Part shown: positions 1 to 9,564 of the stretch, one piece after another | Layout: each line of letters starts with the position of its first letter | Numbering within the stretch: the stretch's first letter is position 1 | Assembly: GCF_015558675.1 (NCBI RefSeq) | Contig: NZ_JADMOL010000001.1 | Coordinates: 727,352 to 791,351, forward strand | DNA length: 64,000 bases | Source of the DNA: Paenibacillus sp. 1001270B_150601_E10 | GTDB lineage: Bacteria; Bacillota; Bacilli; Paenibacillales; Paenibacillaceae | Direction: 5' to 3' | Position numbers and translations under genes: made by a program | The notes under the pieces: model-generated | What the model was told of the DNA's origin: nothing | Seen by the model: only the letters and a program-made list of their open reading frames with translations | Database searches by the model: none

Positions 1-2778
1 AGCCAAGAAACGGGCCCGGTCGCCTGTTCGGTACAATCTTCCTCCAGTCAAGGGAGCGAGATGATCCGAAAGAAAGGCTTGCCTTGTTCGCTCAGGATCG
101 TTCAAGTATCCACGCCCTACCCCATCTCCCGCGACATACAGCTCCCCAGTCACTCCAATAGGCACAGGTTCCAGATAACGATCAAGAATGTACAATCTAG
201 TATTTTGAATAGGCTTGCCGATCGGCATGATCGTGCACGCTGGATGAGGCGGGCCATGGAGAATGTAATGAGCCACGTCATCCGAGCATTCGGTTGGACC
301 ATAAGCATTCACAAGCGGGACATGTGGATAACGTTCAAACCACCTCGTGCAGAGGTTAGGCGGCAGCGCCTCACCTGTCACAAGCATCCATCTCAAGCCT
401 TGCAGCTTGGAAGCCAGATCTGGCTTTGCCTGTAGGACATCCAGCACAGCATGCAGCAAGGAAGGAACCATTTCTAGAATGGTCGTTCGCTTAGATGCAA
501 TGACTTCTATGAATGGTACCGGGTCCATGACCAGCTCATCCTCTATGACCAGAGTGGTGCCACCCACTACGACTGCTGAGAGAAACTGCCACACGGAGAT
601 ATCAAAGCATTGCGAAGCATTCTGTACGATCACATCGTTAGGCCCAAGAGAGAGATCATTGATTTTTGCATACAAATGATTCAGCATCCCCCGATGTTCG
701 ACCATCGCTCCTTTGGGCTTGCCCGTTGAACCCGAGGTATAAATGACATATGCCAGATGATCAGCAGACACAAGTACCCTTGGATTGCGGCATTCGGCTT
801 GTCGGCCGTATAAGGATGCAATTGTTAATATAGTGTACTGCGAAAGCTCGGATTCCTCTGTTTCGTGTATCCCTTGAGCCTTGCTCTCTTGATGGAGGTT
901 CATTGCTTTAGCCGGGGAAGTCAGCAGTACTTTAGCTTTGCTATCCGAGATAATTCCAAGGTGGCGGCTTGTCGGATGGCGCGGGTCAAGGGGAATATAC
1001 GCTCCGCCAGACTTGAACACGCCAAGCATGGCAATGAGAAAGTCACAGCCTCGATCCTCAAGTATGCACACTCGGTCATCAGGTTCGACTCCTTTTGCGA
1101 TTAGGGAAACGGCTACCTCGTTGGCGTAGCGATTAAGCTCTGCATAAGTAAGTGATCGCTTACTGTCCACAACAGCAATGGCATGGGGCGTGCTCGCCGC
1201 CTGCTGTTCAAAGAGCTCATGCAGTCTGCATTCACGTGGGTATGGAGCGGAAGTATCGTTCCATCTATCAAGTAAACGTGTTCGTTCGGAGGAGCTAACG
1301 AGCGCTAGCTTGCTGATTGGGACATGGGGATTGTCCGCAATACTATGAAGCAGCGTCGTAAAATTTGCTGTCATTCGAGTGATCGTCCCCCTGTCAAACA
1401 GGTCTGCGTCATATCGAAATGCACCAGCAAAACGATCGCCCAGCTTGGTCATGACCAGCATCAGGTCATTCTGTCCTTCTTCGCTAGGCAGGTCAAATGG
1501 ACTCCATAGCGCAGTACTGGTCTGTGTTGCCTGCTGCGCTTTGCGTATATCATCAATGAATACAAACATAGCCTGCAGCAGCTGTTGACGGCTTGGATCA
1601 GGCTTCAAGCCGAGCTTGTCCAAGAGCAATGCAAAGGGGTACTCCTGATGCTTGAGCGCGTCCAGCACTGTTTTCTTCATTTGGCCGGCAAACTCGGCGA
1701 AAGTCGGCTCTTTCGAACAATCCGCCCGAACGACTACGGCATTAATAAAGTAGCCGACAATGCCGCTCCACTCTGGATAAGTACGACCCGTCGCAGGTGT
1801 TCCGACTAGAAGCTCATCCTGTCCCGTATAACGGTGCAGCAGCACCAAATACGCGGCAAGCAGTGCAACATAGAGCGTGACTCCCAGCTCTTGTGCACCT
1901 GCAGATAGTCGGCCTAGCAATGCCGAATCAACTTCGAAGGCAACCGAATCGCCGTTCCCTCGCTGAACGGGCTGGCGTGGATAATCTAGAGGAAGATGGA
2001 CAGCAGGAAGATCACCCGAGAGCTGTTTCTGCCAATAATCCGAAAGCTCCCTCCCTTTCTGACCCATTAGCATCTGATGCTGCTGTAAGACATAGTCCTC
2101 GTATTGAATGTCAAGTGGAGGAAGATCAGCATCACGCCCTGCTATTCGTGCACGATAGCAGGCTTCCAATTGTTCCACGATCAGATGATAGGACCAAGCA
2201 TCCATGATGATATGATGTGCGGTCAGCACGAGACAGCTGTGATCATGCAACCGGTATAGCTCTGCGCGAAAAAGGCTTCCTCGTTCAAGTGAAAATGGTG
2301 CTTTGCTGCGCCGAGTCATTTCTGATCTAGCCTCTTCTAAGCTGAGGTGCCGACAATCATATACATGCCAGTTTACCGGCTGGCTGTCGGGGATAATTTG
2401 CAGCACATTAGGTCCCTCGTGCACAAATATCGTTCGCAAAGCCGGATGTCTGTCACCTAACTGCTGGCAAGCATCGGCAAGAGCATGCTCATCTACCTGA
2501 GCTGTCATCTTCAAGCCAAGCACCGTATTGTAAGCCGCGCTATCGGGATAGAACTGATGCATCATCCACATGGCTTGCTGCGCTGGAGATACGGGCGTGA
2601 TCCGGAAGCTTCCTCCCCTGTCTGTAAGCTTGTTGAACGCATGGCGATAGGATAGAAGCTCTGCTCGTAGCGAATCTGTCATTGCTCCGCCTTCGTCACT
2701 GCAGCAGAGCTTTCCATCCGTTACTTTAAAGGCGACGCCTCTTAACATTAGATCGGTTAGCACGGAAAAAAAGCTCAT
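1..2778 (-). CDS. Non-ribosomal peptide synthetase, N-terminal part (docking domain-C-A-...), runs off the left edge
   Basis: The frame is open from an ATG at 2778, 6 bases after GGAGGGATGAC, to the window edge (926 codons). Residues 1-50 fit a TubC-type beta-hairpin docking domain. A condensation domain follows (about 60-480), with HHIIMDAWS near residue 185: HHxxxD is intact and the usual Gly is Ala. The adenylation domain starts near 540, with YTSGSTGKPKG near 677, FDISVWQ near 725, NAYGPTE near 825 and YRTGD near 917. The residues I read at the substrate-pocket positions are D-I-W-E-L-T-A-D-D; the final Lys and the carrier domain lie outside. I do not recognise this code, so I assign no amino acid. 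The start lies 19 bases after the PKS-3 stop, so this protein probably receives the chain from PKS-3 and adds an amino acid to it. More modules, or a thioesterase, may follow to the left. Confidence 0.93.
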   Translation of the reverse strand, partial: MSFFSVLTDLMLRGVAFKVTDGKLCCSDEGGAMTDSLRAELLSYRHAFNKLTDRGGSFRITPVSPAQQAMWMMHQFYPDSAAYNTVLGLKMTAQVDEHALADACQQLGDRHPALRTIFVHEGPNVLQIIPDSQPVNWHVYDCRHLSLEEARSEMTRRSKAPFSLERGSLFRAELYRLHDHSCLVLTAHHIIMDAWSYHLIVEQLEACYRARIAGRDADLPPLDIQYEDYVLQQHQMLMGQKGRELSDYWQKQLSGDLPAVHLPLDYPRQPVQRGNGDSVAFEVDSALLGRLSAGAQELGVTLYVALLAAYLVLLHRYTGQDELLVGTPATGRTYPEWSGIVGYFINAVVVRADCSKEPTFAEFAGQMKKTVLDALKHQEYPFALLLDKLGLKPDPSRQQLLQAMFVFIDDIRKAQQATQTSTALWSPFDLPSEEGQNDLMLVMTKLGDRFAGAFRYDADLFDRGTITRMTANFTTLLHSIADNPHVPISKLALVSSSERTRLLDRWNDTSAPYPRECRLHELFEQQAASTPHAIAVVDSKRSLTYAELNRYANEVAVSLIAKGVEPDDRVCILEDRGCDFLIAMLGVFKSGGAYIPLDPRHPTSRHLGIISDSKAKVLLTSPAKAMNLHQESKAQGIHETEESELSQYTILTIASLYGRQAECRNPRVLVSADHLAYVIYTSGSTGKPKGAMVEHRGMLNHLYAKINDLSLGPNDVIVQNASQCFDISVWQFLSAVVVGGTTLVIEDELVMDPVPFIEVIASKRTTILEMVPSLLHAVLDVLQAKPDLASKLQGLRWMLVTGEALPPNLCTRWFERYPHVPLVNAYGPTECSDDVAHYILHGPPHPACTIMPIGKPIQNTRLYILDRYLEPVPIGVTGELYVAGDGVGRGYLNDPERTRQAFLSDHLAPLTGGRLYRTGDRARFLA

Positions 2779-2797
2779 GTCATCCCTCCTTTCCTTG

Positions 2798-5254
2798 TTA
2801 TAGCTCTATCCACATCGCATTCGGTTGCTGTTCACTATCTCGGGACAAGCCTGGAGCCTCCTCATGCAGTGGAGTGGACGGGTCGGGGCGCTGTCCATCC
2901 TCGATACTCTGCCATCTCGTTTCCTTCATTCTCACTTGTCCAGCTGTTAATGCGTCGTTAACCTGTTGATCAGCAGCTTGATGCTGAAGAGCCTCAAGCT
3001 GCTTGATCAGCTCACTTGCATTTAAGCCATCCATTAGCTGTGTCATCGTAATTTCGACGCCAAAGTCTTTCATGATCGTATTTTGGATATGAATCGCTAC
3101 GAGGGAATCGAGACCAAGCTGTATAAACGGAAGCGTCTCGTCAAATAAAGTCTCCGATGTAGAGGAAGACGTGCCTAAGTTGTGCCTTGCCAGCAGCTCA
3201 TAGACATAGGATCTTGCGTCGATTGATTCTGTTGGCACAAACGGGACAGCCGAATGATGGGAAAGTGGTTCTGAGGCTCCATATCTCGCCCAGTAGCGTT
3301 CCTTTTGAAACGGAAAGCTAGGCAGGCGTAATCGACTAGGACAGGCTTCAACATTTGTGTAAAAACTTTGCCACTCAACGGTTCCTCCATTAACCCAGGC
3401 ATGACCGGAATCCACGAATCGGGTATTGCCGTATGTTAGCCGAGGATGGTCTAATTTCGTAATCACGCGGGAAATGCGGTTTCCCATCTGGTTAAGTTCT
3501 CTTAGCCCAAGCAGCAAATTCTGTGCGTGATCAGCAAAGATAACAGCCCGCTCCTTCATCTGCTCCCGTCCTGTCTGCAAGGTAAAGGCAAGATCTGAAA
3601 GTAAACCCTCCTTGATGTGCTCCTCCTTGCCGATCCAATCGATAAGCTGCGCAGCAGATCGCTTCAGCCCAGCTGCATCAGGACTGGACAAAGGAACAGC
3701 GTACAGATTCCTAGCGGCATTTGTACCAGGAGATAATGCTTGCTGTCGATCATGAACAGCAGCTTGGCCTGAGGCAGAAAATGAGTCTTGGAGCAGAGAT
3801 GCCGCATACTCCTCTATGACAAGATGGGCATTCGTTCCGCTGAATCCAAATGAACTGACAGCAGCACGTCTTGGAGCAGAAGAATCAGCTTCCCATGGGC
3901 GAAGCTGAGCATTTATGTAGAATGGACTTTGGTCCAAACTGATATGGTCATTCAGCGATTCAAAATGTATCGTTGGCGGAAGCATCTTATGCTTCATCGA
4001 CAACAACACCTTAATTACACCTGCCGCTCCAGCAGCCGTAAGCAAATGGCCGATATTGCTCTTGACAGAGCCAAGCGCACAATAGCCCTTCTTTTGCGTA
4101 AATGCTTGAAAAGACGCCGTCAATGCTTCTACTTCAATAGGGTCACCAAGCCTAGTGCCTGTGCCATGCGCCTCGACCATCGAGATCGACTCGGGATGGA
4201 TATGGAAGCGCTGATAGACATCCCGCTCCAAGTCCGTTTGTGATTGGCTGCTGGGAGCTGTAATGCCATTGGTTCTTCCATCCTGATTCATGCCCCAACC
4301 GCGAACGACGCCGTAAATAAGATCCTGATCCCGTTCAGCGTCTGCAAGACGCTTCAGCACCACCACCCCAACCCCTTCGCCTGGAACAAAGCCGTTTGCG
4401 CGATTGTCAAACGTAAAGCAGCGACCATCTGGCGACAGCATGCCAGCCTTGCTGGTCATGATGTGCATAGCAGGAGTCGCCAGCACGCATACACCGCCCG
4501 CCAAGGCTAGGTCGCTGTCCCCAAGCTTCAAGCTGTTGCATGCTTCAGCTATGGCAACAAGCGAGGCTGAGCAGGAGGTATCAATGGCGAGACATGGGCC
4601 TTTTAAGTTCAGCAAATACGAAATTCTTGCAGGCAGGATTGAAATCGAGCGGCCAACGAGCCCAAATGCGCTCATTCCCTCGCTGCCCATCAGCTGATCA
4701 TAGTCGTTGACTGAACAGCCTGCAAATACACCGCAGCGGGTTCCTGCTATGCTGGAGGGAGCAACGCCTGCATCTTCTAGACTTCTCCAGCAATGCTCAA
4801 GAAACAAACGCTGCTGCGGATCCATTAGTTCCGCCTCGGCAGGAGACAGATTAAAGAATTGCGGGTCGAATTGATCCGCCGCTTCCAGTACACCCATCCA
4901 TTTTGAATAGCTTTTCCCAGGCGCTTTCGGATCATTGTCGAAATAGGATTCCATGTCCCATCGATCCTTTGGCACCTCGCTAATACAGTCACGACCCTCC
5001 GCAAGATTGGCCCAGAACTGCTCGAGCGTATCTGCCTTTGGAAATTGCCCTGACATCCCAATGATCGCAATGGCATCGGAACCGACAGACGGATGAGGCT
5101 TAACAGGCTGATCAGCACCACGAAGCGGCTGGTTCCGTTCGCTCCCGAGTGAATCTCTGCGCGTCTGACCTGAATTCTCGCCAAGCCTTAGCTTCGCCTC
5201 TTCCAGATCGATCCTTCCCTCTTGCAGAGACCTTAATATCGCTTGTGCGTTCAT
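2798..5254 (-). CDS. Trans-AT polyketide synthase PKS-3 (KS-ACP)
   Basis: 818 aa, ATG after GAGGGAGATAC. Residues 1-25 form a short helical docking segment (QAILRSLQEGRIDLEEAKL) that resembles the C-terminus of PKS-2. The ketosynthase spans about 60-480. It has the catalytic Cys in DTSCSASL near 227, His in VEAHGTGT and His in SNIGHLLTAAG, so it should condense. A post-KS adaptor ends at FPFQKERYW (about 650). There is no AT domain, consistent with loading in trans. The carrier domain has the 4'-phosphopantetheine Ser in LGLDSLVAI near 717. There is no KR, DH or methyltransferase, so the beta-keto group should stay unless acted on in trans. The C-terminal tail of about 70 residues is polar and ends MWIEL. 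Because it follows the beta-branching tandem ACPs of PKS-2, its KS probably accepts the beta-branched intermediate; this is inferred from gene order. Confidence 0.93.
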   Translation of the reverse strand: MNAQAILRSLQEGRIDLEEAKLRLGENSGQTRRDSLGSERNQPLRGADQPVKPHPSVGSDAIAIIGMSGQFPKADTLEQFWANLAEGRDCISEVPKDRWDMESYFDNDPKAPGKSYSKWMGVLEAADQFDPQFFNLSPAEAELMDPQQRLFLEHCWRSLEDAGVAPSSIAGTRCGVFAGCSVNDYDQLMGSEGMSAFGLVGRSISILPARISYLLNLKGPCLAIDTSCSASLVAIAEACNSLKLGDSDLALAGGVCVLATPAMHIMTSKAGMLSPDGRCFTFDNRANGFVPGEGVGVVVLKRLADAERDQDLIYGVVRGWGMNQDGRTNGITAPSSQSQTDLERDVYQRFHIHPESISMVEAHGTGTRLGDPIEVEALTASFQAFTQKKGYCALGSVKSNIGHLLTAAGAAGVIKVLLSMKHKMLPPTIHFESLNDHISLDQSPFYINAQLRPWEADSSAPRRAAVSSFGFSGTNAHLVIEEYAASLLQDSFSASGQAAVHDRQQALSPGTNAARNLYAVPLSSPDAAGLKRSAAQLIDWIGKEEHIKEGLLSDLAFTLQTGREQMKERAVIFADHAQNLLLGLRELNQMGNRISRVITKLDHPRLTYGNTRFVDSGHAWVNGGTVEWQSFYTNVEACPSRLRLPSFPFQKERYWARYGASEPLSHHSAVPFVPTESIDARSYVYELLARHNLGTSSSTSETLFDETLPFIQLGLDSLVAIHIQNTIMKDFGVEITMTQLMDGLNASELIKQLEALQHQAADQQVNDALTAGQVRMKETRWQSIEDGQRPDPSTPLHEEAPGLSRDSEQQPNAMWIEL

Positions 5255-5291
5255 GTATCTCCCTCTTTGACCTTCAAATTGTGGCTATCTG

Positions 5292-6041
5292 TCAATGACC
5301 AAATAATTGGGTAATGCGCTCCTTCACCTCAGGTTGGTGAATGGTGCGTTCGTGCATGACAATCTCCTGTTGAATAATTTCCGGAAGTCTCTCCCTTATC
5401 GTCCTCGTTAAGTGATGCTTCAGCACCACAAGAGATTCGCGAGGCTTCGACGCCATGTTGCGGGCTATATTCAACGCTTCACCGAATACATCGGCTCTAG
5501 CTGTAACAGGAAACGGCACTCCCCGCTTCTCCAACTCACCTCCTCGGTAAGGGTTGCCTGACAGAAGCATTTCCGTTGCTAGGGAATAGCCCAGCTTATA
5601 TGGCATGATAAAGGTTGCTCCCATCCCGGGTGTAAAGCCGTATTTCATGTAATTGGCTGTGTATATGCTCTCTCTGCTCAAGACAATAAAGTCAGCAAAT
5701 AGTCCCATCGACAGCCCGCCGCCAATCGCATGTCCCTGCATCGCAGCAATTACAGGCACGGGGCATTCAAGGGACAGTTGAAAGACAGAAGCATCGGTAA
5801 AAACGGCTTGACCTGCATGTATAGAAAGCAATCCTTCTTTCGTGCCACCGGATGAAAAATAAGTGTCATACCCTGTCCAAATAACCGCTCGACAATTAGG
5901 CATCTTCGCGATGCGGCGGAACGCCTCTTGCAAAGCATAAGTCATATCGGGCGTAAGCATGTTTTTGTTGACTCGGTCTTCCATTTGCAGCAGGATGATT
6001 CCGTCTTCCAGTTCTTTCAATTGCACGATCATCGCATTCAT
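5292..6041 (-). CDS. Enoyl-CoA hydratase-like ECH2, decarboxylase of the beta-branching cassette
   Basis: 249 aa crotonase-fold protein. GHAIGGGLSMG (oxyanion-hole region) and ANYMKYGFTPGMGATF are typical of ECH2 enzymes such as PksI of Bacillus. ECH2 decarboxylates the glutaconyl-ACP made by ECH1 and leaves a beta-methyl-branched alkene on the carrier protein. A segment around YFSSGGTKEGLL replaces the acidic catalytic loop of true hydratases. It is the last gene of the five-gene cassette, 15 bases after ECH1 and 37 bases before PKS-3, and is surely cotranscribed. The ATG at 6041 is preceded by AGGAG at a rather long spacing of about 12. Assignment to ECH2 rather than ECH1 rests on these motifs and on order in the cassette. 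Confidence 0.9.
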   Translation of the reverse strand: MNAMIVQLKELEDGIILLQMEDRVNKNMLTPDMTYALQEAFRRIAKMPNCRAVIWTGYDTYFSSGGTKEGLLSIHAGQAVFTDASVFQLSLECPVPVIAAMQGHAIGGGLSMGLFADFIVLSRESIYTANYMKYGFTPGMGATFIMPYKLGYSLATEMLLSGNPYRGGELEKRGVPFPVTARADVFGEALNIARNMASKPRESLVVLKHHLTRTIRERLPEIIQQEIVMHERTIHQPEVKERITQLFGH

Positions 6042-6056
6042 ACTGAATATTCGCTC

Positions 6057-6827
6057 CTAGTGTTCCCAGGGAAACAGCCCTGTCGTTTCGTATCGGCTGA
6101 TCCGTTCTCGATTCTGAGGGTTGGAAAACATCATCAAATTTGCCCTTACGGCCTTGGATTTCATAGAAGACAAATCAAGTTGAAGCTCAGCTAAATAAGC
6201 TTTGTACTGCAAGATCGCATCCTTAGAAATGCGTGTCAAACGCGGAAGGTGCTTCCGAAGCAATAGACTGCTGTCAGCTCCAACAGCATCAACGAGGCCC
6301 CATTCATAGGCTAGCTGTCCGCTTATTGCTTGCGTAGACATCGTCATGTAGTGTGAGCGCTGGTAGCCAATGCGCCGGATGAGGAAAGGAAGCACACAGG
6401 CAGGAAACAGTCCAAACAGCATTTCGGACAAGCTGAACTGGGCTTCAAGCTCTGCAATGACAATGTCGCAAGCGGCAACAAAGCCTACGCCACCAGCATT
6501 CACCTTCCCTTTTACATGAGCGATCGTAATGTAAGGACCAGAGGATAACCGCTCCCACAACGTATACAAATCCTCTGCGACATCCAATGAAGCGTCCCCT
6601 CGCTCATGCTGTTCATGCACTTGTGAGAAATCCGCACCTGAACAGAATACTTCTGGCAGCCCCTCAAGCACGACCACTTGGATATGAGGCTCAAGACGCG
6701 ATAAGGCTGCTGTGCATTCATCGATCATGCGGCCATTGATCGAATTGTTGGCCTCTTTGCGATTCAACTGAAGATAAGCCACAGGACCTTGCTCACGAAC
6801 CCGTATCGTTTCAAAAATGCGGTTCAT
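6057..6827 (-). CDS. Enoyl-CoA hydratase-like ECH1, dehydratase of the beta-branching cassette
   Basis: 256 aa crotonase-fold protein with FCSGADFSQV and GKVNAGGVGFVAACDIV, the region that builds the oxyanion hole. It resembles PksH-type ECH1 enzymes, which dehydrate the HMG-like intermediate on the carrier protein to a glutaconyl form. The start codon overlaps the HMG-CoA synthase stop by four bases (ATGA), which indicates translational coupling. ECH2 follows 15 bases later. The length is normal for the family and no active-site loss was noticed. Confidence 0.9.
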   Translation of the reverse strand: MNRIFETIRVREQGPVAYLQLNRKEANNSINGRMIDECTAALSRLEPHIQVVVLEGLPEVFCSGADFSQVHEQHERGDASLDVAEDLYTLWERLSSGPYITIAHVKGKVNAGGVGFVAACDIVIAELEAQFSLSEMLFGLFPACVLPFLIRRIGYQRSHYMTMSTQAISGQLAYEWGLVDAVGADSSLLLRKHLPRLTRISKDAILQYKAYLAELQLDLSSMKSKAVRANLMMFSNPQNRERISRYETTGLFPWEH

Positions 6828-8089
6828 GTGGCGCTAGACCATTTGTAAAGGCGATGATAATTGTCAATCTCATCAAGGACGAGCCGTGGCGGCGCCCCCT
6901 TGGCTGCAGCTTGCGGCAGGAACATCGGATCAAGCTTCGCATGTCGAGTGCCAAATTTGACAACGTCGCTGGCTTGAAGCACTGCCTCATACTCGTCCAT
7001 CGCTAATGAATAGCGTGCTGCCAGTTGGCTTCCTATCGCCATCTTGCGCAGCTCTTCCTGTCCTTCTGGCGTAACAATGCCGCTGAAAAACTCTGAGCAG
7101 CAGCCTGATCCATAGGAGAAGCAGCCGATCCGCTTCGGTGCATCAAACTGCCCCCGGTCAATGGTGCTCGTTAACGATAAGAATAAAGTGGCGCCCATGA
7201 TGTTGCCCACTCGTTGACAGTAATACAGTCCCGGGAGCACTCTCTCTTCAAAGTCCTGATCGATCTCCGCTGGCTTTGCCTTTACCATCTTGCGCATCAT
7301 CGTGCGGTGAGCGCCCTTGACCATTCCTCCAAAAGGGGTATGATACGCCATATAATCAAACGTATCTCGGTAATGCACCCCGCTTACCCTCCGCTCATAT
7401 TCCAAATAGGTTTGCTCACAGCAGTCCAAGTAGGAGAGCAATGACAAATCCGCGTTGCCCGCTTCACTATCCGGGACAGGACGGCATGTATCCATTACCT
7501 CGTAGCCATAATATCCATTGGCACCAGGATCAACCTGAAAGATAACGGGACGCTCCGATACGAGCAGCGCTACAGCCCCCGCCCCGCCGCTTGGCTCGAC
7601 AAACGACCAATCCGGAGATAATTCATCACCTTCATCCACTTTTAGGAACCGGGATATATCGGTAGCTACTACGAGAACCTTGGCTCCAGGAGATACCTGT
7701 GACAGCACAAAATTAACCGCCATCTGAAACCCTGCGGTTCCCGCATAGCAGGCCTGCTTTAATTCAAAGAGGCGGCAATTGCGTGGCAGTCCTAAGTAAT
7801 GGTGCACATACGTACTAATGGATTTGCCAAAATCAATGCCGGATTCGGTGCAGGTAATCAGCATTTCGATCCGATTCTTCTCCTCGTCCGACATCGCATC
7901 GATGATTGGTTTGGCAGCATTGACCGCAAAGGTGACCGGATCTTCATATGGAAGTGCGACTGATTTTTCTACCATCAATAAATTCTCAAATCGTGCTGTA
8001 TCCAAGCTGCGATACTTGGCTAGTTCCATCACATTCAAGCTTGCGGTTCCACCGAAAGCATTCATTGCTTCAATTCCGGCTGATATCAT
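6824..8089 (-). CDS. HMG-CoA synthase-like enzyme for polyketide beta-branching
   Basis: 421 aa. It carries the three catalytic residues of the HMG-CoA synthase family: Glu in TCTESGIDFGKS (about residue 80), Cys in LKQACYAGTAG (about 112) and His in YHTPFGGMVKGAHR (about 248). In trans-AT clusters such enzymes add a carboxymethyl group, from acetyl bound to the free ACP of the cassette, to the beta-keto group of an ACP-bound chain. The length and the HTPFGGMVKGAHR block match PksG-type proteins, not mevalonate-pathway enzymes. The ATG follows GGGAGAGG, 22 bases after the decarboxylating KS. The probable substrate is the chain on the tandem ACPs of PKS-2, directly upstream. Confidence 0.95.
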   Translation of the reverse strand: MISAGIEAMNAFGGTASLNVMELAKYRSLDTARFENLLMVEKSVALPYEDPVTFAVNAAKPIIDAMSDEEKNRIEMLITCTESGIDFGKSISTYVHHYLGLPRNCRLFELKQACYAGTAGFQMAVNFVLSQVSPGAKVLVVATDISRFLKVDEGDELSPDWSFVEPSGGAGAVALLVSERPVIFQVDPGANGYYGYEVMDTCRPVPDSEAGNADLSLLSYLDCCEQTYLEYERRVSGVHYRDTFDYMAYHTPFGGMVKGAHRTMMRKMVKAKPAEIDQDFEERVLPGLYYCQRVGNIMGATLFLSLTSTIDRGQFDAPKRIGCFSYGSGCCSEFFSGIVTPEGQEELRKMAIGSQLAARYSLAMDEYEAVLQASDVVKFGTRHAKLDPMFLPQAAAKGAPPRLVLDEIDNYHRLYKWSSAT

Positions 8090-8111
8090 CTAACCTCTCC
8101 CTGCTTTCCCT

Positions 8112-9338
8112 TCATAGTCGCTGCACGATAACGGCTGTATTGATTCCGCCAAACCCCATGCTCAGATTAAGCGCAGTACGAATATCCTGCTTAATCGGCT
8201 CTCCCAGCACCCACCGCAGCTCCGTGTCAATCGGATCTGCCAAGTTGCGGGTAGGGTGAAGCATGGACACTTTCATCTGGAGAAGTGCCGCCACCAGCTC
8301 TACATTGCCTGCCGCACTCAGTCCGTGGCCAATGATTGACTTGGTCGCATTCAGATAAGCATGCTGAAGTCCACATGCCCTGATCGCTTGAAGCTCCGTC
8401 TCATCGCCAACCAATGAGCCGGTTCCGTGAGTATTGATGTAATCGATCTCTGTAGAGGAAATGCCTGCCGAAGCCATTGCATGATGAATGGCTCTTGACT
8501 CCCCTTCTGCAGAAGGATTCGGGTTGCGATTACCATCCATCGCTAAGCCCCAGCCAGCAATGCGTGCATAGGCCTTATGGCCACGGCTTACAGCATGATC
8601 TGCTCGTTCCAGGACAACAGCTCCACAGGCCTCCCCGTAGATAAAGCCGTCTCGCAACCGGTCAAACGGCCTGCAAGCAGCAGCGGGATCATCCGCATAA
8701 CGATCCGATCCCATGGCTCCAAGCGAACGCAGGGCCTGACATTCTATATAGGACAGGTCCATAAGGGCTCCCAAGGCAATCACGACATCTGCCTGTCCGG
8801 TGCGAATTGCCTCTGCTCCAGCTATAACCGCGGCTTGTCCGCTCGCCGACGCTCCGCCTATCGTATACGCGAAGCCTTTGATGGAGAATTGCTCTGTACA
8901 GATGCCGCACAGATCGCTGTCCATAAAAGCAAGGCCATAGGTTGGTCTTACATAAAGCGGACGATCAGCATATTGGTCATAAGTAAGCAGCTGCTCGCGC
9001 TGCTGCACGTTGGATCCACCGATGATCAAGCCTATTCGGGTCGGATCTACATGATCCAGCTTGGCTTCATCCCATGCTTCCAGCAATGTTACCAAAGCTG
9101 CTTGTCCAGTAAGCGAAGCGCCGCGCCACAATCTTGTAGAAATCCGAGCCGGAGGGCTCATCGGGGGAAGTTCCGCCCCGATGAAGCTGCTCTCCTTCTG
9201 TCGTCCCTGCCGCTGCATGATACCAAAGGCATGGCTGCCCTGAAAAAGAGCCTCAGCAAACGCCTCCTGCCCTTGCCCAATCGCGGAAGTGACGCCAACT
9301 CCTGTGACCCATACCTCAGACGAGCTGGAGTTTGTCAT
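8112..9338 (-). CDS. Free decarboxylating ketosynthase (KS with Cys to Ser) of the beta-branching cassette
   Basis: 408 aa from the ATG at 9338, which follows GGTGGA at 8-9 bases and overlaps the end of the ACP gene by 23 bases. It has a FabF-like fold with NTHGTGSLVGD and KSIIGHGLSAAG, so both His residues are present. The nucleophilic Cys is replaced by Ser in GGASASGQ (about residue 162). This change is standard for the cassette KS, which decarboxylates malonyl-ACP to acetyl-ACP and does not condense. Partners should be the small ACP upstream and the HMG-CoA synthase downstream. A longer frame exists upstream of 9338, but it lies inside the ACP gene and I reject it. Confidence 0.93.
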   Translation of the reverse strand: MTNSSSSEVWVTGVGVTSAIGQGQEAFAEALFQGSHAFGIMQRQGRQKESSFIGAELPPMSPPARISTRLWRGASLTGQAALVTLLEAWDEAKLDHVDPTRIGLIIGGSNVQQREQLLTYDQYADRPLYVRPTYGLAFMDSDLCGICTEQFSIKGFAYTIGGASASGQAAVIAGAEAIRTGQADVVIALGALMDLSYIECQALRSLGAMGSDRYADDPAAACRPFDRLRDGFIYGEACGAVVLERADHAVSRGHKAYARIAGWGLAMDGNRNPNPSAEGESRAIHHAMASAGISSTEIDYINTHGTGSLVGDETELQAIRACGLQHAYLNATKSIIGHGLSAAGNVELVAALLQMKVSMLHPTRNLADPIDTELRWVLGEPIKQDIRTALNLSMGFGGINTAVIVQRL

Positions 9339-9564
9339 AGATAATGTCCACCAATTCACCAATATTGGTTGCGCCAAACAGCTCCACGCGAGGAATCTGC
9401 AAAGATAAGGATTCCATCGTCATCATGACAATCTCTGCACGGTCAACCGAGTTAGCTCCTAAGTCCGTCAGCCGATCTGAATATTGAAAGGAATGGTGCT
9501 CAAGCTCTGGCAGCAGCTCGCGGCTATGGCTGATTACAAGGTTAAAGATTTGCTCTTTGTTCAT
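9316..9564 (-). CDS. Discrete acyl carrier protein of the beta-branching cassette (AcpK-like)
   Basis: 82 aa. The 4'-phosphopantetheine attachment Ser lies in DLGANSVDRAEIV (about residue 39). This is the pattern of free donor ACPs in HMG-CoA synthase cassettes, distinct from the GLDS pattern of carrier domains in the megasynthases. The ATG sits directly against the PKS-2 stop with no gap, so translation is coupled. It should be activated by the PPTase at 31677-32507, loaded with malonyl by the AT, decarboxylated by the cassette KS and used by the HMG-CoA synthase. Confidence 0.93.
   Translation of the reverse strand: MNKEQIFNLVISHSRELLPELEHHSFQYSDRLTDLGANSVDRAEIVMMTMESLSLQIPRVELFGATNIGELVDIIYDKLQLV

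Noticed and set aside
8577-9344. 255-codon plus-strand frame opposite the decarboxylating KS
   Set aside because: Antisense shadow of a gene with clear catalytic motifs; its translation has no family pattern.
9316-9377. Upstream start of the decarboxylating KS inside the ACP gene
   Set aside because: The KS family normally starts near TNSSSSEVWVTG; the earlier Met has no ribosome site and is read from ACP coding sequence.
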